Counted from the first letter of the stretch, positions 23,088-34,055 are shown. The stretch is 64,000 bases of DNA from Pseudomonas sp. St316 (GCF_018325905.1 NZ_AP021901.1:1612001-1676000), one strand, 5' to 3'. Notes: generated by a model not told the origin, from the letters alone. Translations and numbers: made by a program.

Positions 23088-24398
23088 TTATTTAGCCGAT
23101 ACCCGCCAAATCTTGTTCCCCACATCATCAGCCACCAACAACCCGCCCTGCTTGTCGATCACCACGCCCACTGGCCGGCCCTGGGCTTTTTCGTCAGCGT
23201 TCAGGAAGCCGGTCAATACATCCACCGGTTGTCCCACCGGTTTACCGCCGTTGAACGGTACGAAAATCACCTTATACCCACTGTGGGGCTTGCGGTTCCA
23301 AGAGCCATGCTGCCCGATGAACGCACCTTCGGTGAACGGCGCGGGTAAGGCGCTGCCTTCAGCGAAAGTCAGGCCCAGTGAGGCGGTGTGGGGGCCGATG
23401 GCGTAGTCCGGGGCGATGGCCTTGGCCACCAGGGCCGGGTTCTGTGGTTCGACCCGGACATCGACGTTCTGTCCATAGTAGCTGTAGGGCCAACCATAGA
23501 AGGCCCCGTCCTTGACCGACGTGATGTAGTCCGGCACCAGGTCGCTGCCGATCTCATCTCGCTCGTTCACCGCTGTCCAGAGCGCACCGCTGCGGGGTTC
23601 CCAAGCCAGGCCGTTGGGGTTGCGCAGGCCCGAGGCGAAGATACGGTGATTGCCGCTGGCGCGGTCCACTTCCCAGATGGCGGCGCGACCTTCTTCGGCC
23701 TCCATGCCGTTTTCCGCAACGTTACTGTTCGAGCCGGTGGTGACGTACAGCTTGCTGCCGTCGCGGCTGGCGATGACGTTCTTGGTCCAGTGATGGTTGA
23801 TGGTCCCACCTGGCAAATCGACGACCTTGGTCGGCTGTGCGGTGATCTGTGTGTCGCCTTCCTTATAGGGGAAGCGGATCAGCCGGTCGGTGTCGGCCAC
23901 GTACAGGTCATTACCCACCAGGGTCATGCCGAACGGCGAGTTGAGGTTTTCCAGGAACACCGTGCGGGTTTCGGCGATGCCGTCATGATTGGTATCGCGC
24001 AACAGTGTGATGCGGTTGGGGCTGGGCACTCCGGCGCCGGCGCGGCCCATGACTTTTTTCATCACCCAGCCACGGATGCCCTTGGCGTCGTCCGGCTTGG
24101 GCGGGGCGTTGGTTTCGGCCACCAGCACATCGCCATTGGGCAGTACGTAGAGCCAGCGTGGATGGTCCAGGCCCTCGGCGAATGCGCCCACTTGCAGGCC
24201 CGGGGCCGCGGTCGGCTTGGCACCTTGCGGCCAGCCGATGGCTTCGGCGATGTTGACGGTGGGGATCAGGGTCTTGTTCGGCTCGGGCAGTTTCGGCGCC
24301 GGGCCGGTGCCGTCGGACACTTGCAAGGTGGAAGATTCGCCACAGGCGGCGAGCCCGACGGCAAGGGCGAGGATCAATAGATGAGGTGGCTTGAGCAT
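23088..24398 (-). CDS. PQQ-type sorbosone/glucose dehydrogenase-like lipoprotein
   Basis: A 436-residue putative periplasmic lipoprotein (lipobox GLAAC) with a six-bladed propeller of the L-sorbosone/soluble glucose dehydrogenase family. Typical segments are [45 protein letters not shown] (short parts: HHWTKN, TGSNSN), [14 protein letters not shown] and [19 protein letters not shown]. Family members oxidise sugars or aldoses with PQQ, but the substrate here is unknown. A two-Cys cytochrome partner is not seen nearby. Confidence 0.87.
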   Translation of the reverse strand: MLKPPHLLILALAVGLAACGESSTLQVSDGTGPAPKLPEPNKTLIPTVNIAEAIGWPQGAKPTAAPGLQVGAFAEGLDHPRWLYVLPNGDVLVAETNAPPKPDDAKGIRGWVMKKVMGRAGAGVPSPNRITLLRDTNHDGIAETRTVFLENLNSPFGMTLVGNDLYVADTDRLIRFPYKEGDTQITAQPTKVVDLPGGTINHHWTKNVIASRDGSKLYVTTGSNSNVAENGMEAEEGRAAIWEVDRASGNHRIFASGLRNPNGLAWEPRSGALWTAVNERDEIGSDLVPDYITSVKDGAFYGWPYSYYGQNVDVRVEPQNPALVAKAIAPDYAIGPHTASLGLTFAEGSALPAPFTEGAFIGQHGSWNRKPHSGYKVIFVPFNGGKPVGQPVDVLTGFLNADEKAQGRPVGVVIDKQGGLLVADDVGNKIWRVSAK

Positions 24399-24532
24399 GC
24401 TGGCTTCCCTATGAATGCACGTGGTTATTCATAGAGGAGCGTAGACGCGCGATGGTTCAACCTTGGGTCGCCCTGTCAGCCGGGCAAGATGGCCTGTGGT
24501 GTATCTGGATTTTGCGCATGCTGGAAATCCAG

Positions 24533-24622
24533 TGTGGGAGCGAGCTTGCTCGCGATAGCGGTGCCGCAGCTGGCGAAGAGGTTGAATGTGCTGGCCTCCT
24601 CGCGAACGAGCTCGCTCCCACA
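24533..24622. repeat. REP doublet (TGTGGGAGCGAGC type)
   Basis: Inverted copies of TGTGGGAGCGAGCTTGCTCG between two genes: a divergent start on the left and a convergent end on the right. Confidence 0.87.
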
Positions 24623-24639
24623 GTTCCTTGCTAAAGGAA

Positions 24640-25224
24640 TCAACCGTGGGCCTGTTTGAACAGCACCGCAATGCCAGGATGGTAATGACCGGCTTCATTG
24701 CGCAACTTGCGGTAGGCGTAAGGGAAATACCAGGCCACGGCGCAGGTGTTTTCCTTCTGCAGGTCGTCGAGCATGTCCTGCAGTTCTTCGGGCGTGGCGC
24801 TTTGCTGGGCTTTTTGCGGCGAGACGAACAGGCAACCAAGCTTCAAGTCGCTGGCATAGCTGATGCGCTTGGCATCGCTGGTGGCTTCCAGTAGCGGCTG
24901 GGTCAGGTTCAGGTGGTTGACCTTGGGCCAGCGCTGGGTGGCCTGGATGAAGGCACGCTCCTCGGTGCTGGCAATGAACAGGTCGGCGCTGACATTGCGC
25001 TCACCTTCTTCATTCTGTTTTCGGGTCGGGGCGTGTTGCAGCGTGACCATCTCGGCCATCCACGCCGCAGCCGACAGCAATCCGAGGTTGGCCTTTTCAT
25101 CGTACCAGTAAGGTGTGTCGTTATCGCCGCGTAGGGCGTTGTAGCGATCGATGCAGTCAAACCAGCGCTCCAGCATCGGGCGCAGGAATTCCAGCTTCGG
25201 ATTGCTGATAATCATGCCTTGCAT
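24640..25224 (-). CDS. Conserved hypothetical protein
   Basis: A 194-residue soluble protein beginning MQGMIISNPKLEFLRPMLERWFDCIDRYNALRG. It has no signal peptide or transmembrane segment. Trp- and Tyr-rich stretches (TPYWYDEKANLG, AVAWYFPYAYRKL) suggest a compact alpha/beta fold. The start ATG 25224 has GAGGG upstream, and an internal ATG four codons on is possible. It is divergent from the cobalamin riboswitch. I do not recognise the family. Confidence 0.72.
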   Translation of the reverse strand: MQGMIISNPKLEFLRPMLERWFDCIDRYNALRGDNDTPYWYDEKANLGLLSAAAWMAEMVTLQHAPTRKQNEEGERNVSADLFIASTEERAFIQATQRWPKVNHLNLTQPLLEATSDAKRISYASDLKLGCLFVSPQKAQQSATPEELQDMLDDLQKENTCAVAWYFPYAYRKLRNEAGHYHPGIAVLFKQAHG

Positions 25225-25384
25225 GCTTTTTGCCCTCTTATTCTTGTGATATCGGGGTAGTGTCTATTTGATATCACTTGCCGCAGCCTGACACAAGATT
25301 GGCGTCGCTTTATTGATCCGGGCCAATGACCGGTGAACCAGCTTTAATTGACGCTCCACCCCCAACCCTCTAACCTTCGCCGCT

Positions 25385-25605
25385 TGTTTCAGGTGCTTTG
25401 TGGCTATGGCCGACAAAGTGAAACAGGGAAGCCGGTGAGTGCACACGAACCCGGCGCTGCCCCCGCAACGGTAAATGAGTCAAGGCTGCCATCACGCCAC
25501 TGTGTCATCGACATGGGAAGGCGCGCAGTCCGGCACCACGCCGCTCATGAGCCCGGAGACCGGCCTGATTCATCCAACGGCGTCACGGTGGGCGATGCCA
25601 GGCTT
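25385..25605 (+). ncRNA. Cobalamin (AdoCbl) riboswitch
   Basis: The leader of the cob cluster carries a conserved B12 aptamer: GGTGCTTTG near 25392, the core GCGCTGCCCCCGCAACGGTA (25454-25473), GCCACTGTG near 25496, and the B12-box-like GAGCCCGGAGACCGGCCTG (25549-25567). High adenosylcobalamin should shut down expression of the downstream cob genes. No clear Rho-independent hairpin is seen before cobO, so control may be at translation initiation. Confidence 0.93.
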
Positions 25606-25664
25606 TGTTGCCGTCCTTTTTTGTGCCCGCCCGCCGTTATTCCATTCCAACGGAGGCTTCCCCC

Positions 25665-26291
25665 ATGTCCGGTTCACCCAACAGCGACGCGCCCGATCGC
25701 GACGAACGCCACCTGGCGCGCATGCTGCGCAAGAAGGCCGTGATCGACGAGCGCATCGCCAACTCGCCGAATGAATGCGGCCTGCTGCTGGTGCTGACCG
25801 GCAACGGCAAGGGCAAGAGCAGCTCGGCGTTCGGCATGTTGGCCCGGGCCATGGGCCACGGCATGCAATGCGGTGTGGTGCAGTTCATCAAGGGGCGTAA
25901 CAGCACGGGCGAAGAGTTGTTTTTCCGCCGTTTCCCGGAGCAGGTGCGCTTTCACGTCATGGGCGAAGGTTTCACCTGGGAAACCCAGGATCGCCAGCGC
26001 GACATCGCCGCCGCCGAAGCCGCCTGGGCGGTATCGCGCCAGTTGCTCAGCGATCCGTCCATCGGCCTGGTGGTGCTCGACGAGTTGAACATTGCCCTCA
26101 AGCACGGTTATCTCGACTTGGATCAGGTGCTGAGCGATCTGCAGGCACGCCCACCGATGCAGCACGTGGTGGTGACCGGTCGCGGCGCCAAGCCCGAGAT
26201 GATCGAGCTGGCCGACACCGTCACTGAAATGGGCATGATCAAGCACGCGTTCCAGGCGGGTATCAAGGCGCAGAAAGGCGTCGAACTGTGA
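25665..26291 (+). CDS. cobO: Cob(I)yrinic acid a,c-diamide adenosyltransferase
   Basis: A 208-residue CobA/CobO-type ATP:corrinoid adenosyltransferase that attaches the 5'-deoxyadenosyl group to cobalt. The P-loop is TGNGKGKSSSAFG. VVLDELNIALKHGYLD and VVVTGRGAKPEMIELADTVTEM segments (VTGRGA, LADTVTEM) are typical. The start ATG 25665 has GGAGG at 8 nt. It is first in the cob operon below the riboswitch and overlaps cobB by 4 nt. Confidence 0.95.
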   Translation: MSGSPNSDAPDRDERHLARMLRKKAVIDERIANSPNECGLLLVLTGNGKGKSSSAFGMLARAMGHGMQCGVVQFIKGRNSTGEELFFRRFPEQVRFHVMGEGFTWETQDRQRDIAAAEAAWAVSRQLLSDPSIGLVVLDELNIALKHGYLDLDQVLSDLQARPPMQHVVVTGRGAKPEMIELADTVTEMGMIKHAFQAGIKAQKGVEL

Positions 26292-27772
26292 GCGATCCCG
26301 CCATGACCAGCCGCCACTGTCCGGCGGTGCTGATCGCAGCGCCGGCCTCGGGCCAGGGCAAGACCACCGTCACTGCGGCGCTGGCCCGCTTGCATCGCAA
26401 CCAGGGACGCAAGGTGCGCGTATTCAAATGCGGCCCGGACTTCCTCGACCCGATGATCCTGGAGCGGGCCAGTGGCGCGCCGGTCTATCAATTGGACATG
26501 TGGATGGTCGGTGAGCAGGAAAGTCGCCGGCTGTTGTGGGAAGCCGCCGCCGAAGCGGACCTGATCCTGATCGAAGGGGTCATGGGGCTGTTCGACGGCA
26601 CCCCGTCGAGCGCCGACCTGGCGCGGCATTTTGGCGTGCCGGTGCTGGCGGTGATCGACGGCACGGCCATGGCCCAGACCTTCGGCGCCTTGGCCCTGGG
26701 CCTGGCGCGTTATCAACCCGACCTGCCGTTCGCCGGGGTCTTGGCCAACCGGGTCGGCACCTTGCGCCACGCGCAATTGCTCGAAGGCAGCCTGACCGAA
26801 GGCTTGCGCTGGTACGGCGCGCTGTCCCGGGAAACCGGCATTGAATTGCCCAGCCGTCACCTCGGGTTGGTCCAGGCCAGCGAGTTGAACGACTTGGACG
26901 TGCGCCTCGATGCGGCCGCCGATGCCCTGGCCGGCAGTTGCGAAGTGGCGCTGCCGCCAGCGGTGGAGTTCGCCGCGCCCGAGGTGATCGCCGTTGAGCC
27001 GTGGCTCGCCGGGGTGCGCATCGCTGTGGCCCGTGACGAAGCGTTTGCCTTCACCTATGGCGCCAGCCTCGATCTGCTGCGGGCCATGGGCGCGCAGTTG
27101 AGCTTCTTTTCGCCGATTCATGACAGCGAACTGCCCGAGGCGGACAGCCTTTACCTGCCTGGTGGTTATCCGGAGCTGCACCATGTTGCGCTTGCCGGGA
27201 ACGCGCCGATGCTGGCGGCGATCCGTGCCCATCACGCCGCCGATAAACCGTTGCTCGCCGAATGCGGCGGCATGTTGTATCTGCTCGATTCATTAACCGA
27301 CGTCGACGGCACCCGCGCCGAACTGCTCGGCTTGCTGGCCGGTGATGCGCAGATGCAAAAGCGTCTGGCGGCCCTGGCGCTGCAAGCGGTGGATTTACCG
27401 GAAGGCGCCTTGCGTGGGCACACCTACCATCATTCCCTGACCAGCACCGAACTTGAACCGATTGCCCGTGGCCATAGCCCCAACGGCGGGCGGGGGGCGG
27501 AAGCGGTGTTCCGGCAGGGGCGGATGACGGCTTCTTATGTGCACTTTTATTTTCCGTCGAATCCGCGGGCGATTGCGGCGTTGTTTGCGCCCGACCTTGA
27601 GGGCGCCTTCGCGAGCAGGCTCGCTCCCACAGGGGACCGAGTTGGGCAGGAAATGTCGGGAGCTCCTCAACCCTTTAAGGGGGACCTTGAGGGCGCCTTC
27701 GCGAGCAAGCTCGCTCCCACAGGGGATTGCGATTCAAATGTGGGAGCGAGCTTGCTCGCGAAGCGGTCATGA
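26288..27772 (+). CDS. cobB: Cobyrinate a,c-diamide synthase with a REP-derived C-terminal extension
   Basis: Glutamine-dependent amidation of hydrogenobyrinate. The N-terminal P-loop domain has APASGQGKTTVTAAL. The C-terminal glutamine-amidotransferase domain has LYLPGGYPEL and the nucleophile Cys in AECGGMLYLLDS. Homologues normally finish near AALFAP (residue about 435). Here 59 more residues (436-494) are encoded by three REP copies. GTG 26288 overlaps the cobO stop, and ATG 26303 is an alternative start. The altered 3' end still overlaps bluB by 4 nt. Confidence 0.93.
   Translation: MSDPAMTSRHCPAVLIAAPASGQGKTTVTAALARLHRNQGRKVRVFKCGPDFLDPMILERASGAPVYQLDMWMVGEQESRRLLWEAAAEADLILIEGVMGLFDGTPSSADLARHFGVPVLAVIDGTAMAQTFGALALGLARYQPDLPFAGVLANRVGTLRHAQLLEGSLTEGLRWYGALSRETGIELPSRHLGLVQASELNDLDVRLDAAADALAGSCEVALPPAVEFAAPEVIAVEPWLAGVRIAVARDEAFAFTYGASLDLLRAMGAQLSFFSPIHDSELPEADSLYLPGGYPELHHVALAGNAPMLAAIRAHHAADKPLLAECGGMLYLLDSLTDVDGTRAELLGLLAGDAQMQKRLAALALQAVDLPEGALRGHTYHHSLTSTELEPIARGHSPNGGRGAEAVFRQGRMTASYVHFYFPSNPRAIAALFAPDLEGAFASRLAPTGDRVGQEMSGAPQPFKGDLEGAFASKLAPTGDCDSNVGASLLAKRS
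27593..27764. repeat. REP cluster inside the 3' end of cobB
   Basis: Three REP cores: 27609-27634 and 27699-27724 in the same orientation, and 27739-27763 inverted. The first two lie within a 44-bp direct repeat (27593-27636 and 27683-27726, one mismatch). All are in the cobB reading frame without a stop and abut the bluB start. Confidence 0.88.
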
Positions 27773-28419
27773 CCGACAACGCCTTTGCCCCGGCCGAACG
27801 CGAAGCGGTCTATCGCGCCATCGCCGAGCGCCGCGACATGCGCCACTTCACCGGTGGCACGGTTGAGCCGGCCTTGCTGCGCCGCCTGCTGGAAGCTGCG
27901 CACCAGGCCCCCAGCGTCGGTCTCATGCAACCGTGGCGATTCATCCGCATCAGTGACCGTGCCTTGCGTGGACAGATCCGCGAACTGGTGGAGCAAGAAC
28001 GCATTCGCACCGCCGAGGCCTTGGGTGAGCGCAGCGATGAGTTCATGAAGCTCAAGGTCGAGGGCATCGACGACTGCGCCGAAGTGCTGGTGGCGGCGTT
28101 GATGGAGGACCGCGAGCGGCACATCTTCGGTCGCCGGACCTTGCCGGAAATGGACCTGGCGTCGCTGTCCTGCGCGATCCAGAACCTGTGGTTGGCTTCC
28201 CGCGCCGAAGGGTTGGGGATGGGCTGGGTGTCGCTGTTCGAACCCCAGGCCCTGGCCGACCTGCTGGGCCTGCCCGCCGGGGCCAAGCCGCTGGCGATCC
28301 TTTGCCTGGGCCCGGTCGAGGGTTTTTATCCGGCACCGATGCTCGCCCTGGAAGGTTGGGCGCAACCGCGCCCGCTCAATGAACTGCTGTATGAAAACCA
28401 TTGGGGAGTGAGCCCATGA
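27769..28419 (+). CDS. bluB: 5,6-dimethylbenzimidazole synthase
   Basis: A 216-residue BluB, a flavin-cannibalising nitroreductase-like enzyme that makes the lower ligand DMB from FMNH2 and O2. Features: [10 protein letters not shown] at the N-terminus, [21 protein letters not shown] segment ([11 protein letters not shown]) and [14 protein letters not shown]. The start ATG 27769 overlaps the cobB stop (ATGA), and its upstream region, including the ribosome site, is REP sequence. Confidence 0.94.
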   Translation: MTDNAFAPAEREAVYRAIAERRDMRHFTGGTVEPALLRRLLEAAHQAPSVGLMQPWRFIRISDRALRGQIRELVEQERIRTAEALGERSDEFMKLKVEGIDDCAEVLVAALMEDRERHIFGRRTLPEMDLASLSCAIQNLWLASRAEGLGMGWVSLFEPQALADLLGLPAGAKPLAILCLGPVEGFYPAPMLALEGWAQPRPLNELLYENHWGVSP

Positions 28420-29324
28420 GCGTGGCGTTGCTCAGTGCCGCCGCAGTGGCGCTGGATGCGCTGCTGGGCGAGCCACGACGCTGGCATCCGCTGGTGGCGT
28501 TCGGCGGTTTTGCCGATCGCATCGAACAACGTTTCAATTCCGGCGGACGCGGTTGGCGCAGCCATGGGGTGACGGCATGGATCATCGCCGTGGTGCCGTT
28601 GACCTTGCTCGCCACGGCCCTTTCGTGGGCGCCGATGGTGGGCTGGCTGGTGGAGATCCTCGCCTTGTACTGTGCCCTCGGCCTGCGCAGCCTCGGTGAG
28701 CATGTCGAGCCGGTGGCGCGGGCGTTGCGCAGCGGTGATCTGGACGAGGCGCGCCAGCGTGTCGGCTATCTGGTCAGCCGGGAAACGGCTGAACTGGATG
28801 AAACCGCCGTGGCCCGCGCCGCCACCGAGTCGGTGTTGGAAAACGGCAGCGACGCGGTGTTCGCCGCGCTGTTCTGGTTCGCCGTGGCCGGTGCGCCCGG
28901 GGTGGTGTTGTACCGCCTGAGCAATACCCTCGACGCCATGTGGGGTTATCGCAATGAACGCTTCGAGCGCTTTGGCTGGGCCGCAGCGAAAATCGACGAC
29001 GTGCTCAACTACATTCCGGCGCGCCTGGTGGCGTTGACCTACGCGCTGCTCGGCAAAACCCGCCTGGCGCTCAAGTGCTGGCGCAGCCAGGGGCCGACCT
29101 GGGACAGCCCCAACGCTGGGCCGGTGATGGCTGCCGGTGCCGGTGCGTTGGGGGTCGAGCTGGGCGGGGCGGCGGTTTATCACGGCCAGTTGCACCAACG
29201 TCCAGCGCTGGGCGAAGGCGTGCCGGCCAGTGCCGACTCCATTGATCGCGGCTGGCAATTGGTCCAGCGCGGGGTATGGTTGTGGTTGCTGATTCTCTGC
29301 CTGGGAGCTGAGTTCTATGCTTGA
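28416..29324 (+). CDS. cbiB: Adenosylcobinamide-phosphate synthase
   Basis: A 302-residue polytopic membrane enzyme that joins the aminopropanol (or its phosphate) to adenosylcobyric acid. N-terminal [21 protein letters not shown], then [25 protein letters not shown] (parts: [14 protein letters not shown]) and [19 protein letters not shown] near the end are typical of CbiB/CobD. ATG 28416 overlaps bluB by 4 nt, and cobD starts 8 nt before its stop. Confidence 0.94.
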   Translation: MSVALLSAAAVALDALLGEPRRWHPLVAFGGFADRIEQRFNSGGRGWRSHGVTAWIIAVVPLTLLATALSWAPMVGWLVEILALYCALGLRSLGEHVEPVARALRSGDLDEARQRVGYLVSRETAELDETAVARAATESVLENGSDAVFAALFWFAVAGAPGVVLYRLSNTLDAMWGYRNERFERFGWAAAKIDDVLNYIPARLVALTYALLGKTRLALKCWRSQGPTWDSPNAGPVMAAGAGALGVELGGAAVYHGQLHQRPALGEGVPASADSIDRGWQLVQRGVWLWLLILCLGAEFYA

Positions 29325-30309
29325 GCACGGCGGACGCTTGCGCAACGCAGCCCGGCAATACGGCATTGCCGAGGCTGATTGGCTCGACTTGTCCAGCGGC
29401 CTGGCGCCTTGGCCGTTCGACGTCCCGGCGATTCCCTTGCGCGCCTGGGCGCGTTTGCCGGAAACCGATGACGGCCTGGAGCAGGCCGCCTGCGATTATT
29501 ACGGCGCGCTGAATGTGCTGCCGGTGGCCGGTTCGCAGATGGCCATCCAGCTGTTGCCACGCCTGCGCCGGGCCGGCAAGGTCGGCGTCTTGTCGCCCTG
29601 TTATGCCGAGCACGCCGAAGCCTGGCGCCGCAGCGGCTACATCGTGCGCGAAGTGCTGGCGTCGGAGGTGGATTTTTTCCTCGACAGCCTCGACGTCCTG
29701 GTGGTGGTCAATCCGAATAACCCCACGGGCCTGAGCCTGGAACCCGAGCGCTTGCTGGATTGGCATGCCCGTCTGGCCCAACGCGGTGGCTGGCTGGTGG
29801 TGGATGAAGCCTTCATGGACGTCACGCCGTCGCTGAGCCTGGCGGCGCACACCCATCTGGTCGGGCTGATCGTGCTGCGTTCGTTTGGCAAGTTCTTTGG
29901 CTTGGCCGGCGTGCGCCTGGGGTTTGTCTTGGCCGAACGCCGCTTGCTCAAATTGCTCGCCGAACAGGTCGGGCCGTGGGCCGTCAGCGGGCCGACCCGG
30001 GTATTGGGCCAGGCGTGCCTGCTGGACAGCGACGCCCACGCGAGCCAGCGGCAACGCTGCGAAGCCACCAGCCAACGCCTGGCGCTGATGCTTGAGCGCC
30101 ACGGCTTCAAGCCCCAGGGCGGTTGCGGATTGTTCCAATGGCTGGTCACCGAGCACGCCCAGGGGCTTCACGATTTCATGGCCCATCGCGGCATTCTCCT
30201 GCGGTTGTTCACCAATACCGGCAGCCTGCGCTTCGGACTGCCGGCTGACGACAGTGAATTCCTGCGCCTCGAACAGGCCTTCGAGGCCTACGCCAAGGAC
30301 ATCCAATGA
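29317..30309 (+). CDS. cobD: Threonine-phosphate decarboxylase
   Basis: A 330-residue fold-type I PLP aminotransferase relative supplying (R)-1-amino-2-propanol phosphate (CobD of Salmonella, CobC in the P. denitrificans naming). It has [16 protein letters not shown] at the N-terminus, [20 protein letters not shown], and the PLP lysine in [15 protein letters not shown]. It lies between cbiB and cobQ with overlaps on both sides. Confidence 0.93.
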   Translation: MLEHGGRLRNAARQYGIAEADWLDLSSGLAPWPFDVPAIPLRAWARLPETDDGLEQAACDYYGALNVLPVAGSQMAIQLLPRLRRAGKVGVLSPCYAEHAEAWRRSGYIVREVLASEVDFFLDSLDVLVVVNPNNPTGLSLEPERLLDWHARLAQRGGWLVVDEAFMDVTPSLSLAAHTHLVGLIVLRSFGKFFGLAGVRLGFVLAERRLLKLLAEQVGPWAVSGPTRVLGQACLLDSDAHASQRQRCEATSQRLALMLERHGFKPQGGCGLFQWLVTEHAQGLHDFMAHRGILLRLFTNTGSLRFGLPADDSEFLRLEQAFEAYAKDIQ

Positions 30310-31757
30310 CCACAGTGATGGTGCAGGGCACCACCTCTGATGCCGGCAAAAGTACCTTAGTGACGGCGCTGTGCCGCTGGGTCAGGCGCCAGGGTGTGAG
30401 CGTGGTGCCGTTCAAGCCGCAGAACATGGCGCTCAACAGCGCGGTGACCGCCGACGGCGGCGAAATCGGTCGCGCCCAGGCGGTGCAGGCCCAGGCCTGC
30501 GGGCTTGAACCGCACACCGATATGAACCCGGTGCTGCTCAAGCCCAACAGCGACACTGGCGCCCAGGTGATCATCCATGGCCGCGCCGTCACCACCATGA
30601 ATGCCGTGGCCTATCACGATTACAAAGCCATCGCGATGCAAGCGGTGCTGGTCTCCCACCAACGCTTGAGCGCGATGTATCCGGTGGTGATGGTGGAAGG
30701 CGCGGGCTCGCCGGCGGAGATCAATCTACGTGCCGGCGATATCGCCAACATGGGCTTTGCCGAAGCTGTGGACTGCCCGGTGCTGCTGATCGCCGATATC
30801 AATCGCGGTGGCGTGTTCGCTCATCTGGTCGGTACCCTGGAGTTGCTTTCGCCCAGCGAGCAGGCGCGGGTCAAGGGCTTCATCATCAACCGCTTTCGCG
30901 GTGACATCGCCTTGCTGCAACCGGGCCTGGATTGGTTGGAAGCGCGCACTGGCAAACCGGTGATCGGCGTGTTGCCTTACGTAATGGACCTGCACCTGGA
31001 AGCCGAGGACGGCCTCGACCAACGCCAGGCCGACAAGGCCGAACAAGTGCTCAAGGTGGTGGTGCCGGTGCTGCCGCGCATCAGCAACCACACCGATTTC
31101 GATCCGCTGCGCCTGCATCCGCAGGTCGACCTGCAATTCATCGGCCCCGGCCAGCCCATCCCGCCCGCCGACCTGATCATCCTGCCCGGTTCGAAAAGTG
31201 TGCGCAGCGACTTGAACTACCTGCGCGCCAACGGCTGGGAAACCGCCCTCCAACGGCACCTGCGCTACGGCGGCAAGTTGCTGGGCATCTGCGGCGGTTT
31301 GCAGATGCTCGGCCAGCACGTCCATGACCCGCAGGGGCTGGAAGGCGCGGCGGGGTCCAGCGCCGGGCTGGGTTTGCTGGCTTTCGAAACGACCCTGGAA
31401 CGTGAGAAGCAACTGCGCAATGTGCGCGGGCGGCTGGCCTTGGAAGACGCCGAGGTCAGCGGCTATGAAATCCACGCTGGCGTGACTAGCGGCCCGGCAC
31501 TGGAGCACGCGGCGGTGCATCTGGAGGATGGCCGTTGCGACGGCGCCCAGAGCCTCGATGGACAGATTTTCGGCACCTATTTGCATGGGCTGTTCGAGTC
31601 GCCCCAGGCCAGCAGCGCGTTGTTGCGTTGGGCCGGGTTGCAGGATGTGCAGGCGGTGGATTACCACGGGTTGCGCGAGCGTGATATCGAGCGGCTGGCG
31701 GACTTGGTGGAGCAGCATTTGGATACTGGGTTGTTGCGTGAACTCTGTGGAATTTGA
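30306..31757 (+). CDS. cobQ: Cobyric acid synthase
   Basis: A 483-residue glutamine-dependent enzyme that amidates four side chains of adenosylcobyrinate diamide. The N-terminal dethiobiotin-synthetase-like domain has [19 protein letters not shown] (GTTSDAGKS), [10 protein letters not shown] and [12 protein letters not shown]. The C-terminal GATase domain has [12 protein letters not shown] and the nucleophile in [10 protein letters not shown], with a late His in TYLHGLFE. It is the last gene of the first coupled run. Confidence 0.95.
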   Translation: MTTVMVQGTTSDAGKSTLVTALCRWVRRQGVSVVPFKPQNMALNSAVTADGGEIGRAQAVQAQACGLEPHTDMNPVLLKPNSDTGAQVIIHGRAVTTMNAVAYHDYKAIAMQAVLVSHQRLSAMYPVVMVEGAGSPAEINLRAGDIANMGFAEAVDCPVLLIADINRGGVFAHLVGTLELLSPSEQARVKGFIINRFRGDIALLQPGLDWLEARTGKPVIGVLPYVMDLHLEAEDGLDQRQADKAEQVLKVVVPVLPRISNHTDFDPLRLHPQVDLQFIGPGQPIPPADLIILPGSKSVRSDLNYLRANGWETALQRHLRYGGKLLGICGGLQMLGQHVHDPQGLEGAAGSSAGLGLLAFETTLEREKQLRNVRGRLALEDAEVSGYEIHAGVTSGPALEHAAVHLEDGRCDGAQSLDGQIFGTYLHGLFESPQASSALLRWAGLQDVQAVDYHGLRERDIERLADLVEQHLDTGLLRELCGI

Positions 31758-31773
31758 GGTGGCTACACCGGCC

Positions 31774-31871
31774 TCATCGCGAGCAGGCTCGCTCCCACAT
31801 TGGATCTCTGATGACCACAGAATTCATGTACACCATAACCCCCTGTGGGAGCGAGCTTGCTCGCGATGAGG
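31774..31871. repeat. REP doublet inside the cob cluster
   Basis: Inverted copies of the GCGAGCAGGCTCGCTCCCAC palindrome between cobQ and cobU. This is the only non-coding break in the cluster and may allow differential expression or termination. Confidence 0.86.
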
Positions 31872-31907
31872 CCGACAGCAACACCGCCTATTCGAAAGGT
31901 AAAAAAC

Positions 31908-32429
31908 ATGCTCCAACTGATCCTCGGTGGCGCCCGCTCCGGCAAGAGTCGCCTGGCGGAAAAACTCGCGACGGATACCCAATTACCCGTGACCTACATC
32001 GCCACCAGCCAACCCCTGGACGGCGAGATGAACGAGCGGGTCGCCCAGCATCGCGCCCGCCGTCCGGTGCAATGGGCGCTGGTGGAAGAACCCCTGGCTC
32101 TGGCTCGGGTGCTGCGGGACAACGCCGCCGCCGATCGATGCCTGCTGGTCGATTGCCTGACCCTGTGGCTGACCAACCTGCTGATGCTCGACGATCCCGA
32201 GCAACTCAATACCGAACGCGAAGCACTGCTGGACTGCCTGGCCGCACTACCCGGTGAAATCATTTTTGTCAGCAACGAGACCGGAATGGGTGTCGTGCCC
32301 CTGGGCGAGCTGACTCGCCGTTACGTCGATGAAGCCGGTTGGCTGCATCAAGCTTTGGCCGAACGTTGCCAGCGCGTCGTGTTGACCGTTGCCGGCCTGC
32401 CCCTGACTCTCAAAGGTACTGCGTTATGA
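31908..32429 (+). CDS. cobU: Adenosylcobinamide kinase/adenosylcobinamide-phosphate guanylyltransferase
   Basis: A 173-residue bifunctional CobU/CobP that phosphorylates adenosylcobinamide and transfers GMP. The P-loop is [13 protein letters not shown]. The segments [21 protein letters not shown] (histidine that is guanylylated) and [12 protein letters not shown] are diagnostic. ATG 31908 is preceded by AAAGG. An upstream in-frame start would translate REP sequence. It overlaps cobT by 4 nt. Confidence 0.95.
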   Translation: MLQLILGGARSGKSRLAEKLATDTQLPVTYIATSQPLDGEMNERVAQHRARRPVQWALVEEPLALARVLRDNAAADRCLLVDCLTLWLTNLLMLDDPEQLNTEREALLDCLAALPGEIIFVSNETGMGVVPLGELTRRYVDEAGWLHQALAERCQRVVLTVAGLPLTLKGTAL

Positions 32430-33481
32430 ATCACTGCTGGTGGCTGGACCCCTGCAAGCCCCTCGATACCCAGGCCCTGGAACAGGCCACGGCCCGTCAG
32501 CAACAGCTGACCAAGCCGGCCGGCTCCCTCGGGCGCCTGGAGTCGGTGGCGGTGCAACTGGCGGGGCTGCAAGGGCAAGTCAAACCAAGCCTGGATCGGC
32601 TGTGGATCGCGATTTTCGCCGGTGATCATGGCGTGGTGGCCGAGGGCGTCTCCGCCTTTCCCCAGGAAGTGACCGGGCAGATGCTGCTCAACTTCGTCAG
32701 CGGCGGCGCGGCCATCAGCGTCCTGGCGCGGCAATTGGGCGCGTCCCTGGAAGTGATAGACCTGGGCACCGTGGCGCCTTCGCTGGACCTGCCCGGTGTG
32801 CGGCATCTGAATGTCGGGCCTGGCACGGCGAATTTCCTCCAGGGCCCGGCCATGACCGCATCCCAGGGTGAACAAGCCTTGCAAGCCGGACGCGACAGCG
32901 TGGCCCGGGCCGTCGCCAGCGGGGCGCAACTGTTCATCGGCGGTGAGATGGGCATCGGCAACACCACGGCCGCCAGCGCCCTGGCCTGCGCCTTGCTCGA
33001 TTGCCCGGTGGCACAGTTGGTCGGCCCCGGCACGGGCTTGGACGCCGCAGGTGTCAGCCGCAAGGCCCAGGTCATCGAACGTGCCCTGACGCTGCACAGT
33101 GCCGAGCGCAACGACCCGTTGCAGACCTTGTTCAACCTCGGTGGTTTTGAAATCGCCGCCTTGGTGGGTGCTTATCTGGCCAGCGCCCAGCAGGGCGTCG
33201 CGGTCCTGGTGGACGGTTTTATTTGCAGCGTCGCGGCCCTGGTGGCCGTGCAGCTCAATCCCGCCTGCCGGCCATGGTTGCTGTTCGGCCATCGCGGCGC
33301 CGAACCGGGCCATCGTCACGTACTGGAAACCCTCAACGCCGAACCGCTGCTCGACCTGGGCCTGCGTCTGGGCGAGGGCAGTGGCGCGGCGCTGGCGGTG
33401 CCGTTGTTGCGCCTGGCCTGTGATCTGCACGGGCAGATGGCGACGTTTGCCGAAGCGGCCGTGGCGGATCGCCCGGCATGA
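32426..33481 (+). CDS. cobT: Nicotinate-nucleotide--dimethylbenzimidazole phosphoribosyltransferase
   Basis: A 351-residue CobT that makes alpha-ribazole phosphate from DMB and nicotinate mononucleotide. Visible: [30 protein letters not shown] (HGVVAEGVS), [14 protein letters not shown] and the C-terminal [27 protein letters not shown] with the catalytic Glu in the last segment. It works on the DMB made by BluB encoded upstream. It overlaps both neighbours by 4 nt. Confidence 0.95.
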   Translation: MNHCWWLDPCKPLDTQALEQATARQQQLTKPAGSLGRLESVAVQLAGLQGQVKPSLDRLWIAIFAGDHGVVAEGVSAFPQEVTGQMLLNFVSGGAAISVLARQLGASLEVIDLGTVAPSLDLPGVRHLNVGPGTANFLQGPAMTASQGEQALQAGRDSVARAVASGAQLFIGGEMGIGNTTAASALACALLDCPVAQLVGPGTGLDAAGVSRKAQVIERALTLHSAERNDPLQTLFNLGGFEIAALVGAYLASAQQGVAVLVDGFICSVAALVAVQLNPACRPWLLFGHRGAEPGHRHVLETLNAEPLLDLGLRLGEGSGAALAVPLLRLACDLHGQMATFAEAAVADRPA

Positions 33482-34053
33482 CCTTGCACCTGGACCTGCT
33501 GCGTCATGGCGAAACCGAACTGGGCGGCGGCTTGCGCGGCAGTCTCGACGATGCCTTGACCGTCAAGGGCTGGGAACAGATGCACGCGGCGGTGGAGCAG
33601 GGCGGGCCGTGGGATCGCTTGGTCAGTTCACCATTGCAGCGTTGCGCCCGTTTCGCTGAGCAGCTCGGCGCCCGACTCGGCCTGCCGCTGCACCTGGACA
33701 AAGATCTGCAGGAGCTGCATTTCGGTGCCTGGGAAGGCCGCAGCGCGGCGGCGTTGATGGACACCGACGCCCAAGCCTTGGGCCGCTTCTGGGCCGACCC
33801 CTACAGTTTCACGCCACCTGATGGTGAGCCGGTGCTGGCGTTCTCCAACCGCGTGCTGGCGGCGGTCGAACGCCTGCACGCGGCCTACGCCGGGCAGCGG
33901 GTTTTGCTGGTCAGCCATGGCGGCGTAATGCGCCTGCTGCTGGCCCGGGCCCGAGGCCTGCCTCGCGAACAATTGCTCAATGTCGAAGTCGCCCACGGCG
34001 CGTTGTTTTCTCTGCAAGTGTCGTCCGACTCCGTACTGACAGAGGTTGGCTGA
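33478..34053 (+). CDS. cobC: Alpha-ribazole phosphatase family protein
   Basis: A 191-residue histidine phosphatase (phosphoglycerate-mutase superfamily). The phospho-His is in [11 protein letters not shown], with Arg in [11 protein letters not shown], Glu in [10 protein letters not shown] and the second His in VSHGGVMR. In the cobalamin pathway it removes the 5'-phosphate of alpha-ribazole phosphate or of adenosylcobalamin phosphate. Its position between cobT and cobS supports that role. The name cobC is also used elsewhere for the aminotransferase. Confidence 0.9.
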   Translation: MTLHLDLLRHGETELGGGLRGSLDDALTVKGWEQMHAAVEQGGPWDRLVSSPLQRCARFAEQLGARLGLPLHLDKDLQELHFGAWEGRSAAALMDTDAQALGRFWADPYSFTPPDGEPVLAFSNRVLAAVERLHAAYAGQRVLLVSHGGVMRLLLARARGLPREQLLNVEVAHGALFSLQVSSDSVLTEVG

Positions 34054-34055
34054 AG

